From an uncultured Actinomycetes bacterium (lineage in GTDB: Bacteria > Actinomycetota > CADDZG01 > WHSQ01): a stretch of DNA of 64,000 nucleotides. The DNA is taken from positions 271,580 to 335,579 of the forward strand of contig CALMBW010000018.1 in NCBI GenBank assembly GCA_937863385.1, given 5' to 3'. Below are positions 1-8,441 of this stretch, piece by piece (positions within the stretch are counted from its first letter, which is position 1; each line of letters begins with the position of its first letter). A program made the translations under genes and the position numbers. The notes below the pieces were generated by a model, which saw only the letters and a list, made by a program, of their open reading frames with translations, was not told the origin of the DNA and ran no database searches.

Positions 1-1011
1 ATGCACGGCCGGCTCGTTGCCGGGGATGGGGCTGGCGGAAAGGATCACGGTGTCCCCTGCCGTAACCGACACCGACTTGTGATCTCCGGCTGCGATCAAG
101 GAAAGGGCGGCAAGCGGTTCGCCTTGAGAACCCGTACAGCAGATGACCACCTCGTCGCGCTTGTAGCGTTCGATGTCACCTATCTCGATCAGAGAGTCGT
201 CACGCACGCGCAGATGACCTAGGTCGCGCCCAACCTCGACGTTGTTCACCATCGAGCGGCCCACGAAAGCGACCTTGCGATCGAGTTCTTCGGCAACCTC
301 ACACACCTGCTGCACGCGATGAAGGTTCGATGCGAAGCACGCAACGATGATCCTCCCGTGTGACCGATGGAAGATGTCTCGGAGGGTGTCGCCGACTATC
401 CGTTCCGACGGCGTGCGTCCGGGCCGTTCCGCATTGGTCGAGTCGGACAACAACAGATCGATGCCTTCCTCAGCCAACTCCCTGATAGCCGCTTCATCGG
501 TCTTTCGCCCGTCTATCGGAGACGAATCCAACTTGAAGTCGGCTGTGTAGTAGACGGTCCCGTCAGGGGTGATCGCTGCAACGGACAGAGCATCCGGGAT
601 CGAGTGCGAGACGGCGATGAATCGGAACTTGCATCGACCGATCTCCAACTCGCCCGGAGCCTGGATCGCTCGCAGGTCCGCCTTCACACCGAACTCGTCC
701 AAGCGTCGTCTGGCTATCCCGAGCGTCAGAGGGGTCCCGTAAACAGGTACATCGATGTCTCGCAGGAACCACGACAGAGCACCAACATGATCCTCGTGGC
801 CGTGCGTGAGGATCACTGCGCGCACGCGGTCCGAGCGCTCGCGGAGGTAGCTCCAGTCAGGGAGAACGAGATCGACCCCCAGCATCTCTTCGTTGGGGAA
901 CGACAGCCCGCAATCGATCACGACTATCTCGCCGTCACACTCGAGGGCCAACATGTTGCGCCCTACCTCCCCCAGCCCTCCGAGGAAGATGATGCGGGTC
1001 GGGCCGGCCAT
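1..1011 (-). CDS. rnj: Ribonuclease J, N-terminal part (cut by window edge)
   Basis: The protein begins at an ATG on the minus strand and runs off the left edge after 337 codons, so the C-terminal part is missing. It opens with a metallo-beta-lactamase fold: GGLGEVG near residues 11-17 and the zinc motif HGHEDH at 70-75, followed by the family signatures YTADFK, SDSTNAE and PGNE. RNase J is a zinc-dependent 5'-3' exo/endonuclease acting in mRNA decay and rRNA maturation. Its start overlaps the dapA stop by one base (TGATG), so translation is probably coupled. The dapA-rnj adjacency is usual in Actinomycetota. The open frame was read by hand because it has no stop in the window. Confidence 0.93.
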   Translation of the reverse strand, partial: MAGPTRIIFLGGLGEVGRNMLALECDGEIVVIDCGLSFPNEEMLGVDLVLPDWSYLRERSDRVRAVILTHGHEDHVGALSWFLRDIDVPVYGTPLTLGIARRRLDEFGVKADLRAIQAPGELEIGRCKFRFIAVSHSIPDALSVAAITPDGTVYYTADFKLDSSPIDGRKTDEAAIRELAEEGIDLLLSDSTNAERPGRTPSERIVGDTLRDIFHRSHGRIIVACFASNLHRVQQVCEVAEELDRKVAFVGRSMVNNVEVGRDLGHLRVRDDSLIEIGDIERYKRDEVVICCTGSQGEPLAALSLIAAGDHKSVSVTAGDTVILSASPIPGNEPAVH

Positions 1012-1916
1012 CAGAGCAGCCCGGCGTCCTCCAACGCCTTACGGATCGCTCCCGCTTCGTCCTCGGTAGGAGGTACGAGTGGCAGCCGAGCGTTGCCGGC
1101 CGGATACCCAAGCAAGCCCACCGCATACTTGACCGGTATCGGAGACGAGGTAACCCCCATGATCACCGACATCAGCGGCAGATATCTCAGGTACAAAGAC
1201 TTCGCTTCGTCTACCTTGCCGTCCGCCCACGCGCTGCAGATCTGCTTGATCTGAGGCCCGATCAAGTGCGAGCAGACCGAAACGATCCCGACCGCGCCCG
1301 ATGACAGATGCGGCATCAACAAGACATCGTCTCCCGAATAGATCTCGAAGTCATGAGATCCGGAATCATCGAGCTCGCGCCGAAGCTTTGCCGTTTCGAT
1401 CGGGTCCCCTACGGCGTCCTTCACCGCAACGATCTGTTCATGCTTGGCAAGTGTCAACATCGTGGGACGCTCGACCCGGCGTGCGGTTCTGCCGGGGATG
1501 TCGTAGATCATCAACGGGACGGAAGACTCGTCTGCTATATGGCTGAAGTGAGCGAGCAGGCCGTTCTGGGGGGGCCGGGAGTAGTAAGGCGTGACGATCA
1601 AGCAGGCGTGAGCGCCGAGGGCACCCGCCTCTTTGGTGAGTTCGATCGTCTCGGCGGTGTCGTAGGTACCCGTTCCAGCGATCACCGATGCCTTGTCCCC
1701 CACGGCGTCCAAGACGGCTTCGAACAGCTTCAGCTTCTCGGCTTTCGTCAGTGTGGGCGCCTCGCCTGTGGTGCCACAGACAACCAGCCCGTCGGAGCCG
1801 TGCTCGATCAGGTAGGTGGCCATCTTGCGGGCGGCTGCGATGTCGAGGGATCCATCGGGATCGAACGGCGTCACCATCGCCGTTATCACTTCACCGAATC
1901 TTGGCCTGGTGCTCAT
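1011..1916 (-). CDS. dapA: 4-hydroxy-tetrahydrodipicolinate synthase
   Basis: DapA condenses pyruvate with aspartate semialdehyde, the first committed step of lysine and meso-diaminopimelate synthesis in the cytosol. The 301-residue length is normal for the family. Visible motifs are the GTTGE loop (48-52), VTPYY (108-112), the catalytic tyrosine Y138 in IYDIPGRT, and the Schiff-base lysine K166 in AVKDAVGD. It sits downstream of dapB and a lipoprotein gene, so two successive lysine-pathway enzymes share one operon. It is followed by RNase J with a one-base overlap. The start ATG is 34 bases after the lipoprotein stop. Confidence 0.95.
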   Translation of the reverse strand: MSTRPRFGEVITAMVTPFDPDGSLDIAAARKMATYLIEHGSDGLVVCGTTGEAPTLTKAEKLKLFEAVLDAVGDKASVIAGTGTYDTAETIELTKEAGALGAHACLIVTPYYSRPPQNGLLAHFSHIADESSVPLMIYDIPGRTARRVERPTMLTLAKHEQIVAVKDAVGDPIETAKLRRELDDSGSHDFEIYSGDDVLLMPHLSSGAVGIVSVCSHLIGPQIKQICSAWADGKVDEAKSLYLRYLPLMSVIMGVTSSPIPVKYAVGLLGYPAGNARLPLVPPTEDEAGAIRKALEDAGLL

Positions 1917-1950
1917 CTCTGTCCTATCTCTCGCTCATTCCCTATGGAGG

Positions 1951-2469
1951 TTACCGTCCTACGCTCGTCTGGAGCCGGACACCGGACGCTCGATCGATCT
2001 CTTGTCCGTCATAGACCTGCACCGATGCCCCTGCAACCCCTGCTGTGACGGGGACCCTGATCGAGAACCTGATCTCGATGGACTCGCCTTGTGGCAAGCG
2101 GGGAGCACCGTCGATCTCTCGGAAGGTGAAGACGACCGCATCCGTGGACACTCCACTCGGTTCGGGTTGGATCGAGACGATCGAGGGGTTCGTCTCGTTG
2201 CGTCCGGGACCGATCAAGGGCAATGGCATCTCTCGAGCTCCCGGAGTGGGTGCGATGGTTGCGAAGGCAACGGCGATGGTGTTCATATCGCCTGGACCCG
2301 GATTCGAGATCGTCAGAACGGCGTCGTACACCTCGCCGGGCTCCGTCTGTTGGGGAAACTCAACCGAGACCTGCGGTCTCCCTTTGCCGGTTTCGGTGAC
2401 GCTCGGACCTCCGCCGGCGCACGCTCCGAGAAGGAAGGTGACGGCCAACGCCGCGGTTAGGTACCTCAC
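1951..2469 (-). CDS. Putative lipoprotein of unknown function
   Basis: The 172-residue product starts with a short basic n-region, a hydrophobic stretch and a lipobox LLGAC, with the lipidated cysteine at residue 17, so it should be anchored on the outer face of the membrane. The mature part is proline- and glycine-rich, predicted beta-rich, with a phrase like VYDAVLTISNPGPGDMNTI that resembles DUF11/CARDB-type Ig-like domains. I do not recognise a specific family. The start overlaps the dapB stop by four bases (ATGA), so it is co-translated inside the dapB-dapA operon even though nothing suggests a lysine-pathway role. Confidence 0.7.
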   Translation of the reverse strand: MRYLTAALAVTFLLGACAGGGPSVTETGKGRPQVSVEFPQQTEPGEVYDAVLTISNPGPGDMNTIAVAFATIAPTPGAREMPLPLIGPGRNETNPSIVSIQPEPSGVSTDAVVFTFREIDGAPRLPQGESIEIRFSIRVPVTAGVAGASVQVYDGQEIDRASGVRLQTSVGR

Positions 2470-3191
2470 CGATCCAGGATGTTCTCCAACCCGACAGTGA
2501 GGCCCCTCAGAGAACCAACCTTTCGGATAGCGAGCAGGACGCCGGGCATGAACGACACCCTGTCAAGGGAGTCGTGCCGTATCGAGAGAGTCTCTCCCGG
2601 TGCTCCCAGGATCACCTCTTGATGGGCAACCGAGCCGGGCACGCGCAGGGAGTGGATGCGGATCCCGTCATGATCCTCCCCCGTTGCCGCGGACCCACGG
2701 TCGTCCAGCGGCGCCCAAGGTTGGCTGCGTGCTGCATTCATGAGGGAAGCCGTTCGAAGCGAGGTTCCCGAGGGGGCATCGATCTTGCCTTCGTGATGTC
2801 GTTCGACGATCTCGGCGCGTGGGAAGTAGGGAGCGGCCTCTGCCGCGAAGCGCATCATCAAGACTGCCCCAAGAGCGAAGTTCGGAGCTACGAACAGTCC
2901 AACGTCAGCCGACTTTGCGTCTTGGTCGAGTTGGGTGAGCTGTTCGTCGCTCAATCCGGTTGCCCCGACAACCAGGTGCATGCCGGCGCCGATCGCCGCA
3001 AGGCAGTTCTCGAACACGCTTGATGGGGTCGAGAATTCGACAGCCACGTCCGCTTCGGTCCGCGCGATCCCTTTCGCACCGTCGGCCGAGGTGATCATCG
3101 CAGACAGATCCATATCTGATGCTGCTTGGATCGCACGGCACGTCTCAGCGCCCATTCGGCCGCGAGCACCGATCACGCAGACCTTTATCAT
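2466..3191 (-). CDS. dapB: 4-hydroxy-tetrahydrodipicolinate reductase
   Basis: DapB reduces the DapA product with NAD(P)H in the lysine/diaminopimelate pathway. The 241-residue protein has the N-terminal Rossmann loop GARGRMG (8-14) and the family signature ERHHEGKIDAPSGT (130-143), which carries the catalytic histidines H132/H133, K136 and the substrate loop. It overlaps the M16 peptidase stop upstream by one base and the lipoprotein start downstream by four, so this is a tightly coupled operon. Length and motifs are normal. Confidence 0.95.
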   Translation of the reverse strand: MIKVCVIGARGRMGAETCRAIQAASDMDLSAMITSADGAKGIARTEADVAVEFSTPSSVFENCLAAIGAGMHLVVGATGLSDEQLTQLDQDAKSADVGLFVAPNFALGAVLMMRFAAEAAPYFPRAEIVERHHEGKIDAPSGTSLRTASLMNAARSQPWAPLDDRGSAATGEDHDGIRIHSLRVPGSVAHQEVILGAPGETLSIRHDSLDRVSFMPGVLLAIRKVGSLRGLTVGLENILDR

Positions 3192-4456
3192 CAGGCTGCG
3201 TGACGGTCGAAAGCATCTTCGTCGAACGGGCCGACCACCGTCACGGTGTGGCTGCGGGGGCCGAGGACCGTTTCGACAACCCGAGTGACGTCGTCCATGG
3301 TGAGAGCCTCAACCTTCGCGATCAGTTCGTCGATCGACATGATCTCGCCGGTGGTGAGCTGCTGCTTGCCGAGGCGGGTCATCCGGGAACCAGGATCTTC
3401 TGCTGAGAGAACCAGCGAACCTCTCAGGTGCCCCTTGGCCCGGGCGAACTCTGCCTCGGTGATACCCGAGCTCAAGATCGAATCGAACTCATCGCGCACG
3501 AGGTCCAGGACGGTGTCCGCATTCTGGGGAGTCGTGCCGACGTAGACGGAGAACGTTCCCGCATCGGCGAACATCGAGCGGTAGCTGAATACCGAGTACG
3601 CAAGTCCCCGCTTCTCGCGGATCTCCTGGAACAACCTCGACGACATCCCGCCGCCCAAGATCGTGTCCAGAAGAGCAAGGGCGTGACGGTCCTCGTGGCC
3701 CCGATGCAGAGCCGGCATACCGAGGATCATGTGGGCTTGCTCGGTAGGGCGCTTGTGCACGCGCACCCCGGTCGTTCCCGTCGGAGCTTCGTCCGCGCGC
3801 AGGGTCCTGCGGCCGAAGGACTCAGAGAACACCTGACCGACGGTCTCCACCAGCCATTCGTGATCGACGTTGCCGGCCGCCGCGACGACGCAATTGGATG
3901 GCGAATATCTCTCGTGCCAGTACCCGGCGATCTCATCACGCTCGACCACGGAGATGGTCGAGTTGAACCCAAGCACCGGACGACCCAGGGGGTGCTCTTG
4001 CCACATCGACCTGTAAAAAAGATCGTGAACGAGTTCATCCGGAGCATCCTCGTGCATCGCGATCTCTTCCAGGATCACCTTTCGCTCCGACTCCAGCTCG
4101 GAAGGGTCGATCAACGATTCGGTGATCATCTCCGACAGCACGTCGACCGCCATCGGCAGATCCTGATCGAGCACCCGGGAGTAATAACAGGTGTACTCCT
4201 TGCCCGTGAAAGCATTCACGTCCCCGCCCACGGCATCGAATGCATCCGCTATGTCTTTGGCCGATCTGGATGGGGTTCCCTTGAACAAGAGGTGCTCGAG
4301 GAAGTGCGACGTTCCCGCCAGGTTGTCTGGCTCGTCACGCGAGCCGACGTCGAACCAGAACCCACACGACACCGAGCGCACCTCCGCCATCTTCTCGGTG
4401 ACGATGGTCACGCCGGAGTCGAGTGTGGTCCTTTCGAAACGGTTACCTAGAAGCAC
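3191..4456 (-). CDS. M16 family zinc metallopeptidase
   Basis: The 421-residue protein belongs to the pitrilysin/mitochondrial processing peptidase family. The inverted zinc motif HFLEH lies at residues 51-55, and a downstream acidic helix (ERKVILEEI, around 125-133) supplies the third ligand. The C-terminal half is the second, inactive M16 domain with a GLAYSV segment. The start is GTG, four bases after the pnp stop. A pnp-M16-dapB order is common in Gram-positives, where this gene is often annotated as a 'processing protease'; its physiological substrate is generally unknown. No signal peptide is visible, so it is probably cytosolic. Confidence 0.92.
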   Translation of the reverse strand: MLLGNRFERTTLDSGVTIVTEKMAEVRSVSCGFWFDVGSRDEPDNLAGTSHFLEHLLFKGTPSRSAKDIADAFDAVGGDVNAFTGKEYTCYYSRVLDQDLPMAVDVLSEMITESLIDPSELESERKVILEEIAMHEDAPDELVHDLFYRSMWQEHPLGRPVLGFNSTISVVERDEIAGYWHERYSPSNCVVAAAGNVDHEWLVETVGQVFSESFGRRTLRADEAPTGTTGVRVHKRPTEQAHMILGMPALHRGHEDRHALALLDTILGGGMSSRLFQEIREKRGLAYSVFSYRSMFADAGTFSVYVGTTPQNADTVLDLVRDEFDSILSSGITEAEFARAKGHLRGSLVLSAEDPGSRMTRLGKQQLTTGEIMSIDELIAKVEALTMDDVTRVVETVLGPRSHTVTVVGPFDEDAFDRHAA

Positions 4457-4460
4457 TTAC

Positions 4461-6806
4461 TTAGAAGTCCTGCCTCGGTGCACGCTCGCGACGAGATCCG
4501 CCACGGTCACCACCCCGACCACCTCGGTCGCCGCCGCGGTCACGTCCGCCGCGGCCCCCACGATCTCCACCACGGTCGCGGCTTCCGCCGCCCTTAGCCA
4601 TCTCTCGCGCTTCCTCGATCGTCTTGCCGCCTTCAACCTGTCGCTCTAACCATGCAACGGGGGTGAGAGAGATGCGGCCCTGTCGATCGACGTCTGTTAC
4701 CTCGACCTCGATGGCATCGCCAGCATTCACGGCGTCCTCAACACGCTCGATCCGGCCTTCACCCAGCTTGCTGATGTGAACGAGCCCATCTCGGTTGGGG
4801 GCGATGTTGACGAACGCTCCGAAGGTCGTGGTCTTGACCACGGTCCCCAATGTGCGCTCGCCAACTTCCGGCATGCGGGGGTTGGCGGTTTCTTCGATCA
4901 TCTGACGAGCCCGCTCGGCCGATGCTTGGTCGGTCGACCCGATGCGGATCGTGCCGTCATCGTCGATGTCGATCTCGACGCCAGTCTCTTGCGTGATCAT
5001 GTTGATGTTCTTGCCCTTGGGTCCGATGACCTCACCGATCTTGTCCACCGGGACCTTGGTCGAGATAACCCGCGGGGCGTGCTCTGCAACATCCGCCCTG
5101 GGCTGCGGCAGAGCCTCGTTCATGATGCCCAAGATGTGAAGGCGAGCCTTCTTAGCCGCCATCAGAGCTTCACGCAGGACGTCGGCCGGAACCCCCGAAA
5201 TCTTGGTATCGAGCTGGAGTGCGGTCACGACTTCGTCCGTTCCTGCGACCTTGAAATCCATGTCACCGAAAGCATCTTCGTCACCAAGGATGTCGGTGAG
5301 CGGCACGTACTTGTCCCCTTCAGCGATCAAGCCCATGGCGACACCACTGACGTGTTTGCCGCCGCGCATAGGCACACCGGCATCCATCAAAGCAAGCGAG
5401 GAACCACAAACGGAAGCCATCGACGTGGAACCGTTCGAACTCATTATCTCCGTCACGACGCGCAAGGCGTAGGGGAAGTCCTCGGGGTTGGGAACCACCG
5501 GCAAGATCGCCTTCTCGGCGAGGGCACCGTGACCGATCTCGCGGCGCTTGGGTCCTCGCATGAACCCGGCCTCACCAGTGGAGTACGGGGGGAAGTTGTA
5601 GTGGTGCATGTAACGCTTGCGATCCTCGAGGGACAGGTCGTCGATCATCTGTTCCATCCGTTGCATGCCGAGGGTCACCACGGTCAGCGCCTGGGTCTCG
5701 CCACGGGTGAAAACGGCAGAGCCGTGAACCCGGGGAAGAACCGAAGTCTCGATCCAGATGGGGCGAACCTGGTCGGTCGGGCGGCCGTCGAGCCGCTTGT
5801 TCTCTTCGATGATGCGCTTGCGCACGATCTTCTTGGTCAGTGAGCGAACCGCATTCGAGATCTGCTTGGCATCATCCGGATACTCTTCGACCAGGGCGTT
5901 CATCACTTCGGCTGAGATCTCCGAAAGAGCGGCTCGCCTTTCGGTCTTGGATGTGATCGAGGTGGCCTCGGACAACTTGGCCCCGGCCACCTGCTCGACC
6001 TTGCTCATGATCTCATCGGAGTAGTCGACGAAGATCGGGAACTCGGTCCCCTCGCCCATCGCGCTCTTCGGCTTGCCTGCGATCGCGACCAACTCGTTCT
6101 GAAGGGCGATCACTTCAGCGATATAGGCCTTGGACTCCTCGATGCCTCCCGCGAGTGTCTCCTCGTCCGGCTTGGGAGCGCCCTCTTCGATCAGCTCGAA
6201 CATATGCTCGGACCCGCCGGCCTCGATCATCATGATGTCGACCTCACCGGAATCGTTCAAGCGGCCGGCGACGACGAGCTCGATGGTCGAGTCATCCTGC
6301 TCTTCGTAAGTGGGATTGGGACGCCACTGCCCGTCGATCTGGGCCATGCGAACGCAGCCGATGGGACCATCGAACGGGATGTCCGAGATCGCCAGGGCCG
6401 CCGACGCTGCGTTGACGGCGATGATGTCCATCGGGTTGGAGTTGTCCACCGCCAAGATCGTCCCCACCACGTGGACCTCGTTGCGGAAACCGTCCGGGAA
6501 CGCTGGGCGCAAAGGCCTGTCGATCAGACGGCAGAGCAGGGTCGCCTTCTCAGACGCTTTGCCCTCGCGGCGGAAGAACCCGCCGGGGATCTTGCCCGCT
6601 GCGTACATCCGCTCTTCGATGTCCACCGTCAGTGGGAAGAAATCGGCATCGCCACGCGGAGCGGAAGATGTGCCGGTTGCCAGGACTGTGGTTTCACCGG
6701 TGGATGCAAGTACTGCGCCGTTAGCGAGTCCGGCAAGCCTGCCGGTCTCGAAACGGAATACGACGTCACCGATCTTTCGTTCGACGACTTTCGGTTCTGG
6801 TTTCAA
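4461..6806 (-). CDS. pnp: Polyribonucleotide nucleotidyltransferase (PNPase)
   Basis: PNPase degrades RNA 3' to 5' by phosphorolysis and can add 3' tails. The 781-residue protein has two RNase PH domains separated by the all-alpha linker, then a KH domain (IGEVIGPKGKNI) and an S1 domain (GTVVKTTTFGAFVNI), in the usual order. The C-terminus carries a tail of RGGDRGG-type repeats, an RNA-binding low-complexity extension. The start is TTG at 6806, chosen because a strong AAGGAGG lies six bases upstream and the N-terminus MKPEP..ERKIGD aligns with the family. That Shine-Dalgarno is inside a perfect inverted repeat (separate entry). rpsO lies upstream, the classic rpsO-pnp pair. Confidence 0.97.
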   Translation of the reverse strand: MKPEPKVVERKIGDVVFRFETGRLAGLANGAVLASTGETTVLATGTSSAPRGDADFFPLTVDIEERMYAAGKIPGGFFRREGKASEKATLLCRLIDRPLRPAFPDGFRNEVHVVGTILAVDNSNPMDIIAVNAASAALAISDIPFDGPIGCVRMAQIDGQWRPNPTYEEQDDSTIELVVAGRLNDSGEVDIMMIEAGGSEHMFELIEEGAPKPDEETLAGGIEESKAYIAEVIALQNELVAIAGKPKSAMGEGTEFPIFVDYSDEIMSKVEQVAGAKLSEATSITSKTERRAALSEISAEVMNALVEEYPDDAKQISNAVRSLTKKIVRKRIIEENKRLDGRPTDQVRPIWIETSVLPRVHGSAVFTRGETQALTVVTLGMQRMEQMIDDLSLEDRKRYMHHYNFPPYSTGEAGFMRGPKRREIGHGALAEKAILPVVPNPEDFPYALRVVTEIMSSNGSTSMASVCGSSLALMDAGVPMRGGKHVSGVAMGLIAEGDKYVPLTDILGDEDAFGDMDFKVAGTDEVVTALQLDTKISGVPADVLREALMAAKKARLHILGIMNEALPQPRADVAEHAPRVISTKVPVDKIGEVIGPKGKNINMITQETGVEIDIDDDGTIRIGSTDQASAERARQMIEETANPRMPEVGERTLGTVVKTTTFGAFVNIAPNRDGLVHISKLGEGRIERVEDAVNAGDAIEVEVTDVDRQGRISLTPVAWLERQVEGGKTIEEAREMAKGGGSRDRGGDRGGRGGRDRGGDRGGRGGDRGGSRRERAPRQDF

Positions 6807-6813
6807 ACTATGC

Positions 6814-6867
6814 CTCCTTATAGGAACTTGCAGACGCTGAAGGCGCGCTGCGTACGTCTATAAGGAG
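6814..6867 (-). promoter_or_regulatory. Leader hairpin masking the pnp Shine-Dalgarno
   Basis: In the minus-strand transcript CTCCTTATAG (6867-6858) is perfectly complementary to CTATAAGGAG (6823-6814), with a 34-base loop that can fold further. The 3' arm contains the AAGGAG of the pnp ribosome-binding site. The pairing is read directly from the sequence. PNPase is known to autoregulate through its leader in E. coli; a similar role here is inference. Confidence 0.6.
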
Positions 6868-7021
6868 AGAGCCAGCCGGGCCGATCATCAGTGGGAAGAC
6901 CACCGACGGCATGCAACGCCGATGATGGACTTGCGACTGAGAACCGGCCTACCGAGCCGGCGCTCCCCTTCAGGTCTTACTTCTTTGGGATCGTGGGCGG
7001 CTCCTTTCCAGATCCGGATCG

Positions 7022-7291
7022 CTACCTGCGCAGCCCGAGCTTCGCGATCAGGTCGCGGTAGCGGTTGATGTCCTCGCGCTTTAGGTACTCGAGCAAGCGG
7101 CGGCGGCGGCCGACCATCCGAAGCAGGCCGCGGCGGGAGTGATGGTCCTTGGGATGGGTCTTGAGGTGCTCGGTAAGCTCGGCGATCTTCTTGGAGAGCA
7201 GGGCAACTTGGACCTCAGGTGAACCAGTGTCGCCGTCGCTACGAGCGTGTTCGGTGATGAGTTCGGTCTTTTGTTCCTTGAGCAGTGCCAT
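7022..7291 (-). CDS. rpsO: Small ribosomal subunit protein uS15
   Basis: The 89-residue product has the usual S15 length. The [14 protein letters not shown] and [21 protein letters not shown] segments are the rRNA-binding core of the family, which contacts helices 20-22 of 16S rRNA and is a primary binder in 30S assembly. It is the first gene of the rpsO-pnp-M16-dapB-dapA-rnj run. The 215-base gap to pnp holds a small CCGGC/GCCGG hairpin and the pnp leader stem but no open frame. The leader upstream (7292-7411) contains no gene. Confidence 0.97.
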   Translation of the reverse strand: MALLKEQKTELITEHARSDGDTGSPEVQVALLSKKIAELTEHLKTHPKDHHSRRGLLRMVGRRRRLLEYLKREDINRYRDLIAKLGLRR

Positions 7292-7411
7292 ACGCGTTTT
7301 TCACGAATCCCTTCTGGTTGAGCGCGGAACTCCCCACGGGATCGTGCAGGGGCTCCCTTGAAGATGCCGGGCGAAAGCCCGAACGGCTCCCCATGGTAGC
7401 AGAAGCGAGCT

Positions 7412-7630
7412 TTAGCCCCCTCTGCCGACCTCCCGTACGACCAAGGCCGTCAGCTCGGTCCGGCTACTAACCTTCAGCTTGCGAAAGACGTTCTTCATGT
7501 GGGTCTTGACGGTCTGGGGAGAAACGAACAGCCGAGAGGCGATCTGGGGGTTGGTGAGCCCTTCTGCCACCAGGAGGACGACGCGTCGTTCGCTTTCGGT
7601 TAGCAGGTCAAGGACCGCAGGAGCTTGCAT
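7412..7630 (-). CDS. Small LuxR-type helix-turn-helix regulator
   Basis: The protein is essentially a stand-alone GerE/LuxR C-terminal DNA-binding domain: LTESERRVVLLVAEGLTNPQIA followed by a recognition helix with VSPQTVKTHMKNVFRKL. It has no receiver or ligand domain. I prefer the internal ATG at 7630 (72 codons): a perfect dyad (7642-7659) lies just upstream and would fall inside the coding region if the longer GTG start at 7699 (95 codons) were used. Neither start has a strong Shine-Dalgarno. It is divergent from the MOSC gene and downstream of nothing on its strand, so it probably has its own promoter. Target genes are unknown. Confidence 0.75.
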   Translation of the reverse strand: MQAPAVLDLLTESERRVVLLVAEGLTNPQIASRLFVSPQTVKTHMKNVFRKLKVSSRTELTALVVREVGRGG

Positions 7631-7641
7631 GTCAGACAAGA

Positions 7642-7756
7642 TACCGCCGTTCTGCGGTACGTACCAGCACATCTTTGCCTTTCCTGAGACCACGAGCACA
7701 GGGGGCCGCTACTACAGCAGTAGGAGCCTAGCGCATCAACCGCCGTTCTGCGCTAG
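7642..7756. promoter_or_regulatory. Twin operator-like sites between luxR-type gene and MOSC gene
   Basis: The 14-mer accgccgttctgcg occurs twice, at 7643-7656 and 7739-7752. The first is centred in the dyad TACCGC-N6-GCGGTA (7642-7659). The second sits inside an 8-bp inverted repeat CTAGCGCA/TGCGCTAG (7728-7735 and 7749-7756). Both lie in the divergent control region of a LuxR-type regulator, which fits autoregulation plus control of the MOSC gene. The repeats are direct observations; the binding protein is inferred. Confidence 0.5.
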
Positions 7757-7789
7757 ACCCGCCCGTGCGGAACCCGCGAGGATGGGGTG

Positions 7790-8263
7790 ATGGATGCAAG
7801 CTCTCCGATCCCAAGCGTGGTCTCCCTCTTCATCGGCCCCCAAGAGCAGGGCCCGGTTAGAGAGGTCGATGAGGTCGAGGCGGTGGCCGGCGCGGGGCTC
7901 GTTGGCGATCGCTATTTCAAGGGCGTCTACCCGGTCGACCGCTGGGAGCCCAAGGTCGAGATCACTCTCTTCTCCTCCGAGAAGCTCGCCGAAGCCCGGC
8001 AGAGCACCGGGATCGACATCACCCCCGAAGACATGCGCCGCAACGTGTACACCCAGGGGGTCGACCTCGATTCACTGATCGGGCGCCGCTTCACGGTCGG
8101 CGAAGTCACCCTCGAAGGGATCAAGGCCAATCCACCTTGCCGGCACCTCCAAGAGATGGCGGGCAAGAAACTGCTGGTGAAGCCCTTGATGACCGGCGGG
8201 GGCATCCGCGCCCGCATCATCGTTTCGGGAACGATCAGAGCGGGCGACCCGATAAAGGGGTAG
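7790..8263 (+). CDS. MOSC domain protein
   Basis: The 157-residue product is a stand-alone MOSC (molybdenum cofactor sulfurase C-terminal) domain. It has GDRYF early, an EITLFSSE strand and the conserved cysteine in NPPCRHL near residue 117, where family members hold sulfur or bind Moco. Stand-alone MOSC proteins are implicated in sulfur transfer or N-hydroxylated compound reduction, but the substrate cannot be read here and no other molybdenum genes are in the window. I chose ATG 7790 over GTG 7787 because GAGG is spaced seven bases from it. It is an isolated plus-strand gene in the rpsO-ribF gap. Confidence 0.8.
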   Translation: MDASSPIPSVVSLFIGPQEQGPVREVDEVEAVAGAGLVGDRYFKGVYPVDRWEPKVEITLFSSEKLAEARQSTGIDITPEDMRRNVYTQGVDLDSLIGRRFTVGEVTLEGIKANPPCRHLQEMAGKKLLVKPLMTGGGIRARIIVSGTIRAGDPIKG

Positions 8264-8441
8264 CCGCCCGCGCCCTTTCGATGGTCCCGCGGGTGATTTT
8301 TCGGCTTACGGCTGACATCCCGCCCACCTCCGAAGTATCGTGTTGGTCATGTTGTCGCTCCGCCGTTAGACGTCGCCGTTCGGGCCGCGCGGCCCCCCGT
8401 GCTAGCGCGCCATCTCTCCCCACCTAACGAATGGAGCACCC

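Noticed and set aside
3428..4450. 340-codon plus-strand frame over the M16 gene
   Set aside because: No family motif and fully antisense to a well-supported peptidase; typical high-GC shadow.
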